A DNA stretch of 64,000 bases, from positions 558,001 to 622,000 of the forward strand of contig CAVYQI010000004.1 of NCBI GenBank assembly GCA_963770635.1, given 5' to 3'. Positions 9,740 through 17,847 of the stretch are shown here, piece by piece. This stretch comes from DASZIT01 sp963770635 (GTDB taxonomy: Bacteria; Actinomycetota; Acidimicrobiia; Acidimicrobiales; RAAP-2). Position 1 is the first letter of the stretch. The number at the start of each line of letters is the position of its first letter. The position numbers were made by a program, and so were the translations under genes. Under the pieces are notes generated by a model. That model had not been told where the DNA came from. It made no database searches and saw only the letters and a program-made list of their open reading frames with translations.

Positions 9740-10870
9740 TCAGGAATCGAGGACGGCGGCGGCGACCAAATCTTCGAGGTAGCGGGTATCCCACCACGAG
9801 ATCTGGAGCTGCTTGGCCCGCCGGAAGTACAGCTGGATGTCGAACTCCAAGGTGAACCCGATCCCCCCGAAGATCTGCTGGGCGGTGGCGGTCACCTGGC
9901 GGTAGGTGTTGCCAGCGAACAACTTGGCCATCGGGGCCAGCTTGGAGATGTCCCGCCGGGCGGAACTGGCCCAGGCGGCTTCGTGCACCAGCACCTCGGC
10001 GCCGTCGACCGCGGTGACGCTGTCGGCGAGGTAGTGGGCCAGCGCCTGGAAGGCCCCGAGCGGCTTGTCGAACTGGTGGCGGTCCTTGGCGTACTGCACG
10101 GTGATCTCCAGCGCGTACTGGGCCCCACCCACCGCCTGGGCGGCGGCCAGGATGATCCCCTCGTGCATGACCGCGTTCCAGGTCGCCCAGCCCGACCCCG
10201 CCGCGCCGATGCGGTCATCGGCGGTCACCCGGACCCGGTCGAAGTCGACCCGGTACTGGGCGTCAGAGGCGATGGTCAGGTGCTGGGTGAGAGTAAGCCC
10301 GTCGGCGTTGGGATCGACCAGGAACAGGTCGATGTCCTCCCGGCCGTCCCCGGTCCGGGCCAGCACCACCAGGAGGGTCGCCGAGCCGGCGAACGCGACG
10401 TGGCGCTTCACCCCCGACAGCCGGAACCCGTCGCCGTCGGGCTCGGCCCGGAGTTGGATCCCCTTGGGCCCGAACCCGTTCTCCGGCTCCAGCCAGGCCG
10501 GGGTCAGGATGGCTTCGCCGCTCACCATCCTCGGGAGCCACTCGGTCTTCATCGCCTCGCTCCCGGAGCGGGCGAGCGCGCCACCGCTGAGCACCGAGCT
10601 CACGAAGTGGGGTGAGGGGGCCAGCGATCGGCCGAACTCCTCGTAGACGACCACGCCCTCGAGGGCGCTCATGCCGGATCCCCCGTACTCCTCCGGGAGC
10701 TGCAGCCCGATCAGGTCGAGGTGGGCCAGCTGCTTCCACAGGTCGGCCGAGTACCCGGTCGGATCGTCCTGCAGCTCACGCACCACGCTGAGCGGGCTGG
10801 TGGTGGCGCACACCCCCCGCACCGTCTGGCGCAGCATCTCCTGCTCGGCGTCGAATTTGAGGTCCAACAT
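9740..10870 (-). CDS. Acyl-CoA dehydrogenase, small/degenerate subunit type (FadE28-like)
   Basis: 376 residues from ATG 10870, preceded by GAGGAG. The N-terminal helical domain (LDLKFDAEQEMLRQTVRGV), beta domain and C-terminal helical domain (YAKDRHQFDKPLGAFQALAHYLAD) of flavin acyl-CoA dehydrogenases are present. At the C-terminus the usual I..GT(N/S)E segment is replaced by RRAKQLQISWWDTRYLED. That is the style of non-catalytic partner subunits in alpha2beta2 steroid acyl-CoA dehydrogenases (FadE28 in FadE28-FadE29). It ends an operon that also has a second, canonical dehydrogenase at 13223-14404. Heteromer formation is inference. Confidence 0.85.
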   Translation of the reverse strand: MLDLKFDAEQEMLRQTVRGVCATTSPLSVVRELQDDPTGYSADLWKQLAHLDLIGLQLPEEYGGSGMSALEGVVVYEEFGRSLAPSPHFVSSVLSGGALARSGSEAMKTEWLPRMVSGEAILTPAWLEPENGFGPKGIQLRAEPDGDGFRLSGVKRHVAFAGSATLLVVLARTGDGREDIDLFLVDPNADGLTLTQHLTIASDAQYRVDFDRVRVTADDRIGAAGSGWATWNAVMHEGIILAAAQAVGGAQYALEITVQYAKDRHQFDKPLGAFQALAHYLADSVTAVDGAEVLVHEAAWASSARRDISKLAPMAKLFAGNTYRQVTATAQQIFGGIGFTLEFDIQLYFRRAKQLQISWWDTRYLEDLVAAAVLDS

Positions 10871-10901
10871 GGTCAGTGCTCCTCTGCTGGCGGGATGAGA
10901 C

Positions 10902-11390
10902 TCATGGCTTCCACTGGTCGCCCTTGCGGGTCCAGGGGTTGTCCTGGCTGGAAAGCGGGAGGGCGACCCGGGCCCGGCAGGTCGTCTTGGCGTCACCGCC
11001 CACGATCAGGGAGATGTCGATGGCCACCCACCCGCACCCGGCCTCATCGACCCCGGTGTCCACCACTTCTCCCCGGAAGACCATGGTGTCCCCGGGGAAC
11101 ACCGAGCCGAGCATCCGGAAGGTCATCCGCTGCAGGCGGCCGTAAGGGCCGGTCCAGTCGGTGACGAACCGTTCGAACCAGGCCGCCTGGTTGGGGGTGT
11201 TGAGGAAGATGTCCCGGGTGCCGTTCCGGTTGACGGCGAAGTCCTTGTCGTGGTGCATCGGCCGCCAGTCCCGGGACGCCAGGGCGCCGAGGACCACGGT
11301 GGTGGCGGTGACCGGATAGGCGAGCTCGGGAAGCCGGTCGCCGGTGTGGACGTCGGCGTGCAACCGTGACGGCGCCATGGTGGTGCTCAC
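10902..11390 (-). CDS. MaoC-fold enoyl-CoA hydratase, ChsH1-like
   Basis: 162 residues from GTG 11390, which overlaps the upstream stop by 4 bp (GTGA). The segment LASRDWRPMHHDKDFAV carries the hydratase-2 catalytic pair, D41 and H46, in the order of the MaoC motif. The run KDIF/RDIF plus RFVTDWTGP closely resembles mycobacterial ChsH1 (Rv3541c) as I recall it. ChsH1 works as a heteromer with ChsH2 to hydrate a 3-carbon steroid side-chain enoyl-CoA. The preceding gene encodes the probable partner. Confidence 0.8.
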   Translation of the reverse strand: MSTTMAPSRLHADVHTGDRLPELAYPVTATTVVLGALASRDWRPMHHDKDFAVNRNGTRDIFLNTPNQAAWFERFVTDWTGPYGRLQRMTFRMLGSVFPGDTMVFRGEVVDTGVDEAGCGWVAIDISLIVGGDAKTTCRARVALPLSSQDNPWTRKGDQWKP

Positions 11391-11950
11391 CGTGCCGCCC
11401 GGGTCGGCTCGGACGCCACCGGGTCGTCGGCGGGGGCGTCGTCGGCCCGGCGGTAGCCGAAGCCGGTGTAGCTCTCCACCGCCACCAGCTCGCCGCGTTG
11501 GTTCTGGTACTCGACGTCGATCACCCAGAAGCGCCCGGTCCCGAGCCGGGTGGTCTTCTCGTCGCTCACCGACCGCAGGATCTGGCTGGTCCGGAGGACG
11601 TCCCCCGGCCGCACCGGCTCATGGAAGACCATGGTGTTGTCGCTCATGACGGCTTCGGGCAGACCCAGCCCCTCCTTGAGATCGAAGTGGACCTGGAGCG
11701 GCAGGGCGGCCTGGTTGCGCCCGGGGGCCCAGTGGTGGGGCCGGAACCAGACCGACGCCATCGACGGCGGGGCGATCGGCCCGCCGGTCACCTGCCCGGC
11801 CACGTCGTCGTCCCAGAACAGCGGGTTGCCGTTCTCCACCGACGAGCACGTCGTCCAGATGTAGCCGCGCTCGACCGGGAACTCCCCCACCTCGACGTAC
11901 TGCTCGACGCCGATCAGCCTGTCGATGTCCGCCTCGCCGATGCCGCTCAC
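11387..11950 (-). CDS. MaoC-like N-terminal dehydratase domain protein (FAS1_DH type, ChsH2-N-like)
   Basis: 187 residues from GTG 11950, overlapping the CaiB stop by 4 bp. It has the FAS1-type dehydratase N-terminal hotdog: PVERGYIWTTCSSVENGNPL, GPIAPPSMASVWFRPHHW and HEPVRPGDVLRTSQIL. The catalytic D..H pair of hydratase 2 is not seen. It is thus probably the structural/substrate-binding half of a heteromeric hydratase with the ChsH1-like protein encoded next. Unlike mycobacterial ChsH2 it has no C-terminal DUF35 domain; an OB-fold domain is instead fused to the HMG-CoA-synthase-like protein at 14624. Confidence 0.75.
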   Translation of the reverse strand: MSGIGEADIDRLIGVEQYVEVGEFPVERGYIWTTCSSVENGNPLFWDDDVAGQVTGGPIAPPSMASVWFRPHHWAPGRNQAALPLQVHFDLKEGLGLPEAVMSDNTMVFHEPVRPGDVLRTSQILRSVSDEKTTRLGTGRFWVIDVEYQNQRGELVAVESYTGFGYRRADDAPADDPVASEPTRAAR

Positions 11951-13206
11951 GCCACCACTCCTTTCGCTCGCAGTTCGGCGACCCGCCCGGGTGGATGCCC
12001 GGCGGACACCAGCAGGCGGTCGGCGTCGGATGTGGCCGGACCCCGCACCGCCACCGGGCCATCGGGGTGGACCATCCCGGCCAGGACCGGTCCCACCTGG
12101 CGGAACCTCACCTGCGGGTCACTTTCATTGCCACCTCCCATGACCACCTCCACCACCGCGCCGCGGGCCCGGAACTGGTCGTCGTCGATCAGCTCGGCCA
12201 CCGTCTGCACCGGCGAGACACAGGTGTCGGACCCGGCCAACTCCTCCACCCAGTCGGCCTGGTCCCGGGAGGCAAACGCCGCCCGGAAGTCGGACCGGAT
12301 CTTCTCTTGGACGTCGTCGTCGAGTTGATGGGCAACCCACTGCTCACAGCCGAGATGCCGGCAGAGATTGGCGTAGAACTTCGGTTCGATGGCCCCGACC
12401 GCCAACCACTTCCCGTCGGCCGCCCGGTAGGAGTCGTAGCAGGCGTAACGGCCACTGAGGATGTCCCGGCCCGGGCCGACCTCGGCGCCGGTGGCCAGGT
12501 GCTCGTCGACAGCCAGGGAGGTCAACCACAGCACCCCCTCGGCGATGGAGACGTCCAGATGGGCCCCGGCCCCGCTGCGCCGGCGGCCGATGAGCGCGGC
12601 CATGACCGCCATCGCTGCCTGCATGCCCCCACCGGCGGCATCGGCCAGGGTGGCCCCGGCGATCGGCGGTCCCCCGTCGGCCCGCGGCTGGCACGACGCC
12701 AGGTATCCCCCGACGGCCAGGTAGTTGATGTCGTGCCCGGCCCATCCGGCGCGGGGCCCCGACTGCCCGAAGCCGGTGGTGGAGCACAGGATGATCCCCG
12801 GGTTGACCTCGATCAGGTCGGCAAACCCGATGCCCAACCGATCCATCACCCCGGGCCGGAAGCTCTCGACCACCACGTCCGCCCGCTCCACCAGGCTCAG
12901 GAAGGCACCGCGGCCCTCGGGATCCTTCAGGTCGATGGCGATCCGCTGCAGCCACCGGGCCCCGCTGTAGGCGAAGAACGGAGGGGTGATGGGTTGGGCG
13001 CCCCGGCCGGGAACCGCTCCCACCTTCACCACCGTCGCCCCGTAGTCGGCCAGCAGCCGGGTGCAGCGGGCGGCCGGGCCGACGGTGGACAGATCGAGCA
13101 CCACCACCTCGGCCAACAGCCCGGGATTCGGCTCGGTGGAGGGCTCGGGGGCCAACGGCGACGGCGGTGCCGTCTCCGGCACGGTCGGTGAGGATGATTC
13201 GGTCAC
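11947..13206 (-). CDS. CaiB/BaiF family protein, alpha-methylacyl-CoA racemase-like
   Basis: 419 residues from GTG 13206, 17 bases after the preceding stop; the longer open frame to 13287 overlaps the dehydrogenase gene and was not used. The family VVLDLSTVGPAARCTRLLADYGATVVKV start and the motif AGHDINYLAVGG are clear. GHDINY is the signature around the racemase His of alpha-methylacyl-CoA racemases, and ATLADAAGGGM carries the partner acidic residue. It would interconvert 2R/2S-methylacyl-CoA epimers so that the neighbouring dehydrogenases can act. A CoA-transferase activity remains possible. Confidence 0.8.
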   Translation of the reverse strand: MTESSSPTVPETAPPSPLAPEPSTEPNPGLLAEVVVLDLSTVGPAARCTRLLADYGATVVKVGAVPGRGAQPITPPFFAYSGARWLQRIAIDLKDPEGRGAFLSLVERADVVVESFRPGVMDRLGIGFADLIEVNPGIILCSTTGFGQSGPRAGWAGHDINYLAVGGYLASCQPRADGGPPIAGATLADAAGGGMQAAMAVMAALIGRRRSGAGAHLDVSIAEGVLWLTSLAVDEHLATGAEVGPGRDILSGRYACYDSYRAADGKWLAVGAIEPKFYANLCRHLGCEQWVAHQLDDDVQEKIRSDFRAAFASRDQADWVEELAGSDTCVSPVQTVAELIDDDQFRARGAVVEVVMGGGNESDPQVRFRQVGPVLAGMVHPDGPVAVRGPATSDADRLLVSAGHPPGRVAELRAKGVVA

Positions 13207-13222
13207 GGGAGGGAGGCGCCGA

Positions 13223-14404
13223 TCAGAAATTCTTCGGCAAACCGAGCTTGCGCCGGGCGATGATGTTCTTCTGGATCTCGGAGGCACCGCCGCCGATGGT
13301 ATCGATCACCGTGTAACGGTAGGTCGACTCGGACCGACCCTTCATCGGGGCGTCTTCGGACCGGACCCGAAGCTGTCCCCCCGGCCCGGCCAGGTCCATC
13401 GAGGCGTCGGCCAGCCGCCGCGAGTACTCGGTGGCGAACAACTTGTACTCCGACGCCTCCGAGGTCGGGGGCGCCCCACCCTCGCCGGCCTTGAAGACGA
13501 ATTTGAGACCGAGGACCCGGGCCACCTCCGCCTCGGTGTGGAGCTGGGCGATCCGCTCGCGCACCACCGCGTCGTCCTTGAGCGGCTCGCCATCCCGGGT
13601 GGCGGTGGCCACGTACTCGGTGAGGAGATCGAGCCGTTGGGCGATCGGCGAGTAGGTGAAGAGGGTGAACCGCTCGAGGTCGAGCGCCTCGGAGATGTAC
13701 TGGAACCCGTGGTTCAGCTCCCCGACCACATAGTCGTCGTGAACGAAGACGTCGTCGAGGTAGACCTCGTTGGTCCGCTCGTCGCCCATCGTCCAGATCT
13801 CCTTGACGGTGATGTTGGGATGGTCCATCGGCACCAGGAACAGGGTGATGCCGTGGTGCTTGGGGGCGTCGGGATCGGTCCGGGCCCCCACCCAGTACCA
13901 GTCGGCGAAGTGGGCCGAGGTGGTCCACGTCTTCTGGCCGTTGAGCCGCCAGCCGTCGCCGTCCCGGGTGGCCTTCAACTGCATGGAGGCGGCGTCCGAT
14001 CCGGCATTCGGCTCGGAGTAGCCCACCGCGAACTCGACCTCGTTGCGGAGGATCTTGGGCAGGAATTCCTGCTTCAGCCGCTCGCTGCCGTGGCTGATGA
14101 TGGTCTTGCCGATGATGCCGACACCCTTGCCGATCTGCGGCCCGCCCCGGGCGGCCAGCGCCTCATTCAACAGGTACTCGTAGACGCCCTCGCCCTCGGA
14201 ACCCCCGACCTCCTTGGGCCAGGTGATCCCCAGCCAGCCCTGCTCCCCGAGCTTGGCCATGAACTTGCGACGCAGGGGGGTGTCGACGATCTGAGCCATG
14301 TTCTCTCGGGTGACGTCGAAGACCTCGGGATCGTCGTTGGCGTCGAGGAACGCCTCCACGTCGGCCACGAACTGGTTCTGCTCAGGGGTGAACTCGAAGT
14401 CCAT
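13223..14404 (-). CDS. Acyl-CoA dehydrogenase, large subunit type (FadE29-like)
   Basis: 393 residues from ATG 14404 with AGGAGGGA upstream. The complete dehydrogenase fold is present: FTPEQNQFVADVEAFL, GITWPKEVGG, FAVGYSEPNAGSDAASMQ for flavin binding, NGQKTWTTSAH, and a C-terminal IGGGASEIQKNIIARRKLGL, where E follows the usual GG(A/T)SE pattern. First gene of the minus-strand operon and adjacent to the divergent operator. It probably forms the catalytic/FAD-binding half of a heteromer with the product of 9740-10870, and oxidises a branched or ring-bearing acyl-CoA. Confidence 0.9.
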   Translation of the reverse strand: MDFEFTPEQNQFVADVEAFLDANDDPEVFDVTRENMAQIVDTPLRRKFMAKLGEQGWLGITWPKEVGGSEGEGVYEYLLNEALAARGGPQIGKGVGIIGKTIISHGSERLKQEFLPKILRNEVEFAVGYSEPNAGSDAASMQLKATRDGDGWRLNGQKTWTTSAHFADWYWVGARTDPDAPKHHGITLFLVPMDHPNITVKEIWTMGDERTNEVYLDDVFVHDDYVVGELNHGFQYISEALDLERFTLFTYSPIAQRLDLLTEYVATATRDGEPLKDDAVVRERIAQLHTEAEVARVLGLKFVFKAGEGGAPPTSEASEYKLFATEYSRRLADASMDLAGPGGQLRVRSEDAPMKGRSESTYRYTVIDTIGGGASEIQKNIIARRKLGLPKNF

Positions 14405-14447
14405 GGCGTCCCTCCTCGGTCCGGACGCGGGTGCGCCCCAGGTGGTT

Positions 14448-14466
14448 ATCTGACTGACCGTCAGAT
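14448..14466. promoter_or_regulatory. Palindromic operator, TetR-type, in the divergent acyl-CoA promoter
   Basis: The run ATCTGACTGACCGTCAGAT contains two nested inverted repeats: ATCTGAC/GTCAGAT (7-bp arms, 5-base spacer) and CTGAC-C-GTCAG (11 bp). It lies 44 bp upstream of the minus-strand dehydrogenase gene and 158 bp upstream of the plus-strand gene. A half-site GTCAGATA recurs at 14615-14622, directly before the plus-strand ATG. The length and symmetry suit a TetR-family fatty-acid or steroid regulator, but no regulator gene is in the window. Confidence 0.6.
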
Positions 14467-14623
14467 ACTGTGGGCATCATAGGATGAGGGTCGGGCCCAA
14501 GCCAACGTTTCGGGCACCGGGACTATTATCCCAGCCCAGCATGGTTGTATCCGGGTGGTCGTCGATTTCGGACCGGCAGGGCGCCCGCCCGGTCATCGCC
14601 AAAACGAAGGGATCGTCAGATAA

Positions 14624-16051
14624 ATGAGAGGCATCGTCAGCGCCGCCGGGTACGTCCCCTACCGACGCCTGCCGCGGTCGGCCGTGGCCCAGGTCTTCGG
14701 CACCGGGGGCGGGAAGGGCAGCCGGGCGGTCGCCTCCCACGACGAGGACACCACGACGATGGGGGTGGAGGCGGCCCGCCTGGCGCTCCGGTCGGCACCG
14801 GCGGTGGCGCCCGACGGGTTGTGGTTCGCCACCGCCACGCCCGCCTACCTGGACAAGACCAACGCCTCGGCCATCCACGCCGCCCTGCGACTCCCGGCCG
14901 ATATCCCGGCCTTCGATTTCGGCGGAGCCCTCCGCTCCGGAGCCGGCGCCTTGGTCAGCGCGCTGCGGGCCGAGGGGTCGGGTACCACCCTGGTGGTGGT
15001 GGCCGACATCCGCGACGGCCTGCCCACCTCGGCCGACGAGTCCGCCGGTGGCGACGGCGCCGCGGCGCTGGTGGTCGGTGACGACGGGCCCGGGCACCGG
15101 TTGATCGCCGAGTACCTGGGCGGCGCCTCGGTCACCGACGAGTTCCTCGACCGGTGGCGGACGGTCGGCGACCGGCGCTCGAAGACCTGGGAGGAGCGGT
15201 TCGGGGAGACCCGCTACGTGCCGCTCGGCGAGCAGGCCTGGGCGGCGGGGTTGAAGGCGGCCGGGGTGGTGGCCGAGGACATCGCCAAGGTGGTGGTGAC
15301 CGGCATGCACTCCCGGGCGGCCAAGGCGCTGGCCCGGAAGCTGAGCGTGGACGCCGACCACCTGGTGGACGACCTGTCCGCCACCGTGGGTCAGACCGGT
15401 TCGGCCCACGCCGGTCTGATGCTGGCCGCGATGCTCGAACAGTCGGAGCCGGGCCAGCTGTTGGCGGTGGTGGCGCTGGCCGACGGAGCTGATGTCATGG
15501 TGTTCCGCACCACCCCGGCGGTGGCCGGCTGGTCACCCTCCGAGTCGATCGCCGATCAGATCGCCGCGGGTGCGAACCTGCCCTATGGCAAGTACCTCAC
15601 CTGGCGGGGCATGGTCACCCCCGAGCCGCCCCGCCGGCCGGAGCCCCAGCGGGTCTCGTCTTCCGCCGCCTGGCGGAACGAGGACTGGAAGTTCGGCTTC
15701 GTCGGCTCCAAGGACCGGACCTCGGAGTCGGTGCACCTCCCGCCGTCCCGGATCTCGATGAAGGGCGGGGCGGTCGACGACATGGAGCCGATCGGGCGGG
15801 CCGATGCCATCGCCACCATCGCCACCTACACCGTCGACCGGATGGCCTACTCCCCGAGCCCGCCGACGGTGTTCGCGGTGCTCGACTTCGACGGGGGCGG
15901 GCGGTTTCCGGTGGAGCTGACCGATGTCGATCCCGACAAGGTCGATATCGGCGACCGGGTGACGATGACCTTCCGGAAGCTGTTCACCGCCGACGGGATC
16001 CACGACTATTTCTGGAAGGCCAAGCCGCGGCGGGCCGGCACCGCCGACTAG
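14624..16051 (+). CDS. HMG-CoA synthase/KAS III-like protein fused to a C-terminal OB-fold (DUF35-like) domain
   Basis: 475 residues from ATG 14624, with AAGGGA upstream. Residues 1 to about 310 form a thiolase-like fold of the HMG-CoA-synthase type (RGIVSAAGYVPYRRL; DLSATVGQTGSAHAGLMLA). Where the catalytic Cys normally sits, the sequence reads FDFGGALRSGAGALVSAL, with no Cys. Residues about 385-470 form an OB-fold of DUF35 type (YTVDRMAYSPSPPTVFAVLDF; VDIGDRVTMTFRKL), but its zinc-ribbon cysteines are absent. The product is therefore probably a non-classical, perhaps structural, partner of the thiolase encoded next. It is the first gene of the plus-strand arm of the divergent module. Confidence 0.8.
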   Translation: MRGIVSAAGYVPYRRLPRSAVAQVFGTGGGKGSRAVASHDEDTTTMGVEAARLALRSAPAVAPDGLWFATATPAYLDKTNASAIHAALRLPADIPAFDFGGALRSGAGALVSALRAEGSGTTLVVVADIRDGLPTSADESAGGDGAAALVVGDDGPGHRLIAEYLGGASVTDEFLDRWRTVGDRRSKTWEERFGETRYVPLGEQAWAAGLKAAGVVAEDIAKVVVTGMHSRAAKALARKLSVDADHLVDDLSATVGQTGSAHAGLMLAAMLEQSEPGQLLAVVALADGADVMVFRTTPAVAGWSPSESIADQIAAGANLPYGKYLTWRGMVTPEPPRRPEPQRVSSSAAWRNEDWKFGFVGSKDRTSESVHLPPSRISMKGGAVDDMEPIGRADAIATIATYTVDRMAYSPSPPTVFAVLDFDGGGRFPVELTDVDPDKVDIGDRVTMTFRKLFTADGIHDYFWKAKPRRAGTAD

Positions 16052-16145
16052 ACGAACTGCGGGTGCGCCGGCCGATGGTTCGGCGAGCGGTTGTGCACCC
16101 GAACAGCCAGCACGACGACGAGCACGAGAGCAGAGGAGACGAGCG

Positions 16146-17336
16146 ATGGGATCGCATGGGATCAAGGACCAGGTAGCCATCGTGGGCATGGGGTGCACTC
16201 GGTTCGCCGAGCACTGGGACAAGAGTCTCGATGACCTCATCGTCGAGGCGGCCGGCGACACGTTCACCTCGGCCGGGATCGGCAAGGACGACGTCGATGC
16301 CTACTGGTTCGGCACCGCCCAGTCGGGCATGAGCGGGATCACCCTGGCTCGACCGCTGCAGCTGGAGGGCAAACCGATCACCCGGGTGGAGAATTACTGC
16401 GCCACCGGGTCCGAGGCCCTGCGGGCGGCGGCCTACGCGGTGGCGTCCGGCGCCTACGACGTGGCCATGGCCGTCGGGGCGGAGAAGGTGAAGGACTCCG
16501 GGTACCAGGGGTTGAATTCTTTCCCGATCCCCAACGACGGGACCGCCCGCACGCTGACCGCGGCGGCGATGTTCTCGATGGTGGCCCCGGCCTACGGCAA
16601 GAAGTACGGCGTCGGTGAGGACGAGCTCACCGAGGTCCTGGCCCGTATCTCCTGGAAGAACCACCAGAACGGGGCGCGCAACCCGAGGGCCCAGTTCCGC
16701 AAGGAGGTCTCCACCGAAACCATCTGCGCCTCACCGCGAGTCGCCGGCCGGCTGGGTGTTTTCGATTGCGCCGGAGTGGCCGACGGGGCGGCGGCCGCCA
16801 TCGTGGTCCGGGCGGAGGACGCCCATCGCTATACCGATACGCCGGTGTACATCAAGGCGCTGTCGTTCGCGGCCGGGAGCGGCTCGGGGCTCATCGATCC
16901 CGACTACGACTACACCTGGTTCCCGGAGTGCACCCTGGCGGCGGAGGATGCCTACCGGCAGGCGGGGATCACTGACCCACGACGGCAGCTGGCCATGGCC
17001 GAGGTGCACGACTGCTTCACCCCCACCGAGCTGGTGCTGATGGAAGACCTCGGCTTCTGCGAACGGGGCACCGCCTGGAAGGAGATCCTGGCCGGGACGT
17101 TCGACCGGACCGGCGAGCTCCCGGTCAATCCCGACGGCGGCCTCAAGAGCTTCGGTCATCCGGTCGGGGCCTCGGGCCTGCGGATGCACTTCGAAGCCTG
17201 GCTGCAACTCCGGGGCGAGGCCACCCCCGAGCGTCAGATCGAGACCGACCGCAAGCTCGCCCTCGTCCACAACCTGGGCGGCTACCCCGGGGAGATGGTG
17301 TCGTTCGTGTCGGTGGTGGGAACCGAACTCGGTTGA
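16146..17336 (+). CDS. SCP-x/lipid-transfer-type thiolase or retro-aldolase (Ltp-like)
   Basis: 396 residues from ATG 16146, with GAGGAG upstream. Nucleophile C85 is in VENYCATGSEAL, H288 in EVHDCFTPTE, and H338 in SFGHPVGASGLRM; the C-terminal Cys of classical thiolases is absent (LVHNLGGYPGEM). That pattern is typical of the SCP2-thiolase group, including the steroid aldolase Ltp2. Ltp2 needs a DUF35 partner, and here an OB-fold DUF35-like domain is fused to the protein encoded just upstream. It probably cleaves a C-C bond in a side-chain acyl-CoA. Confidence 0.85.
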   Translation: MGSHGIKDQVAIVGMGCTRFAEHWDKSLDDLIVEAAGDTFTSAGIGKDDVDAYWFGTAQSGMSGITLARPLQLEGKPITRVENYCATGSEALRAAAYAVASGAYDVAMAVGAEKVKDSGYQGLNSFPIPNDGTARTLTAAAMFSMVAPAYGKKYGVGEDELTEVLARISWKNHQNGARNPRAQFRKEVSTETICASPRVAGRLGVFDCAGVADGAAAAIVVRAEDAHRYTDTPVYIKALSFAAGSGSGLIDPDYDYTWFPECTLAAEDAYRQAGITDPRRQLAMAEVHDCFTPTELVLMEDLGFCERGTAWKEILAGTFDRTGELPVNPDGGLKSFGHPVGASGLRMHFEAWLQLRGEATPERQIETDRKLALVHNLGGYPGEMVSFVSVVGTELG

Positions 17337-17393
17337 AGCTCGGTGAGCGGCTGTCCGTCGGCGGCGCGTGAGAGCCATACCTAAGATGAGCCG

Positions 17394-17810
17394 ATGCCAG
17401 CTACCCCGGTCAGCGTCAACGACACCCTGCTTCCCGCCGAGACTCCCGGGCAGCGGAGGTCACGACTGCGACTGGCCGGGATGTTGCTGACGTCGAGCGT
17501 CGGCCACTTCGTCATCCCGAAGCCGTTCATGAAGATCGTGCCCCGCTTTTTGGGGCATCCCCGTTTCTGGGTCTACGCCTCCGGCCTCGTCGAAGCCACC
17601 GCCGGTGCCCTGATGTTGTCCTCCGACCCGGCCACCCGAAGGCGGGGTGGGATGCTGGCCACCGCCACCCTCATCGGCGTCTATCCCGCCAATATCCAGA
17701 TGGCGGTGGACGCCGGACGGCCTCGGTCCATTACATCGTGGGTGCCGTGGCTACGGCTCCCAATCCAGGTGCCGATGGTGACCACCGCAATTGGCGTCGC
17801 CCGTCGCTAG
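17394..17810 (+). CDS. DoxX-like small membrane protein
   Basis: 138 residues with four hydrophobic stretches, starting at ATG 17394. Features: LRLAGMLLTSSVGHFVIPKPFMKIVP, VYASGLVEATAGALML, GGMLATATLIGVYPANIQMA, and a final segment IQVPMVTTAIGVA. The first segment followed by SGLVE and a GGM...L helix matches the DoxX/DUF4345-like group. Role unknown; followed immediately by a hairpin terminator. Confidence 0.65.
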   Translation: MPATPVSVNDTLLPAETPGQRRSRLRLAGMLLTSSVGHFVIPKPFMKIVPRFLGHPRFWVYASGLVEATAGALMLSSDPATRRRGGMLATATLIGVYPANIQMAVDAGRPRSITSWVPWLRLPIQVPMVTTAIGVARR

Positions 17811-17830
17811 GGCCGACGTCGGGCTTTTCT
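17810..17830 (+). terminator. Rho-independent terminator candidate between convergent genes
   Basis: GGGCCGACGTCGGGC followed directly by TTTTCT starts at the stop codon of the DoxX-like gene. The stem is short but GC-only, with a real T run, and it separates two convergent genes. Confidence 0.5.
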
Positions 17831-17847
17831 GCTCTTGGGCTGGGGGG

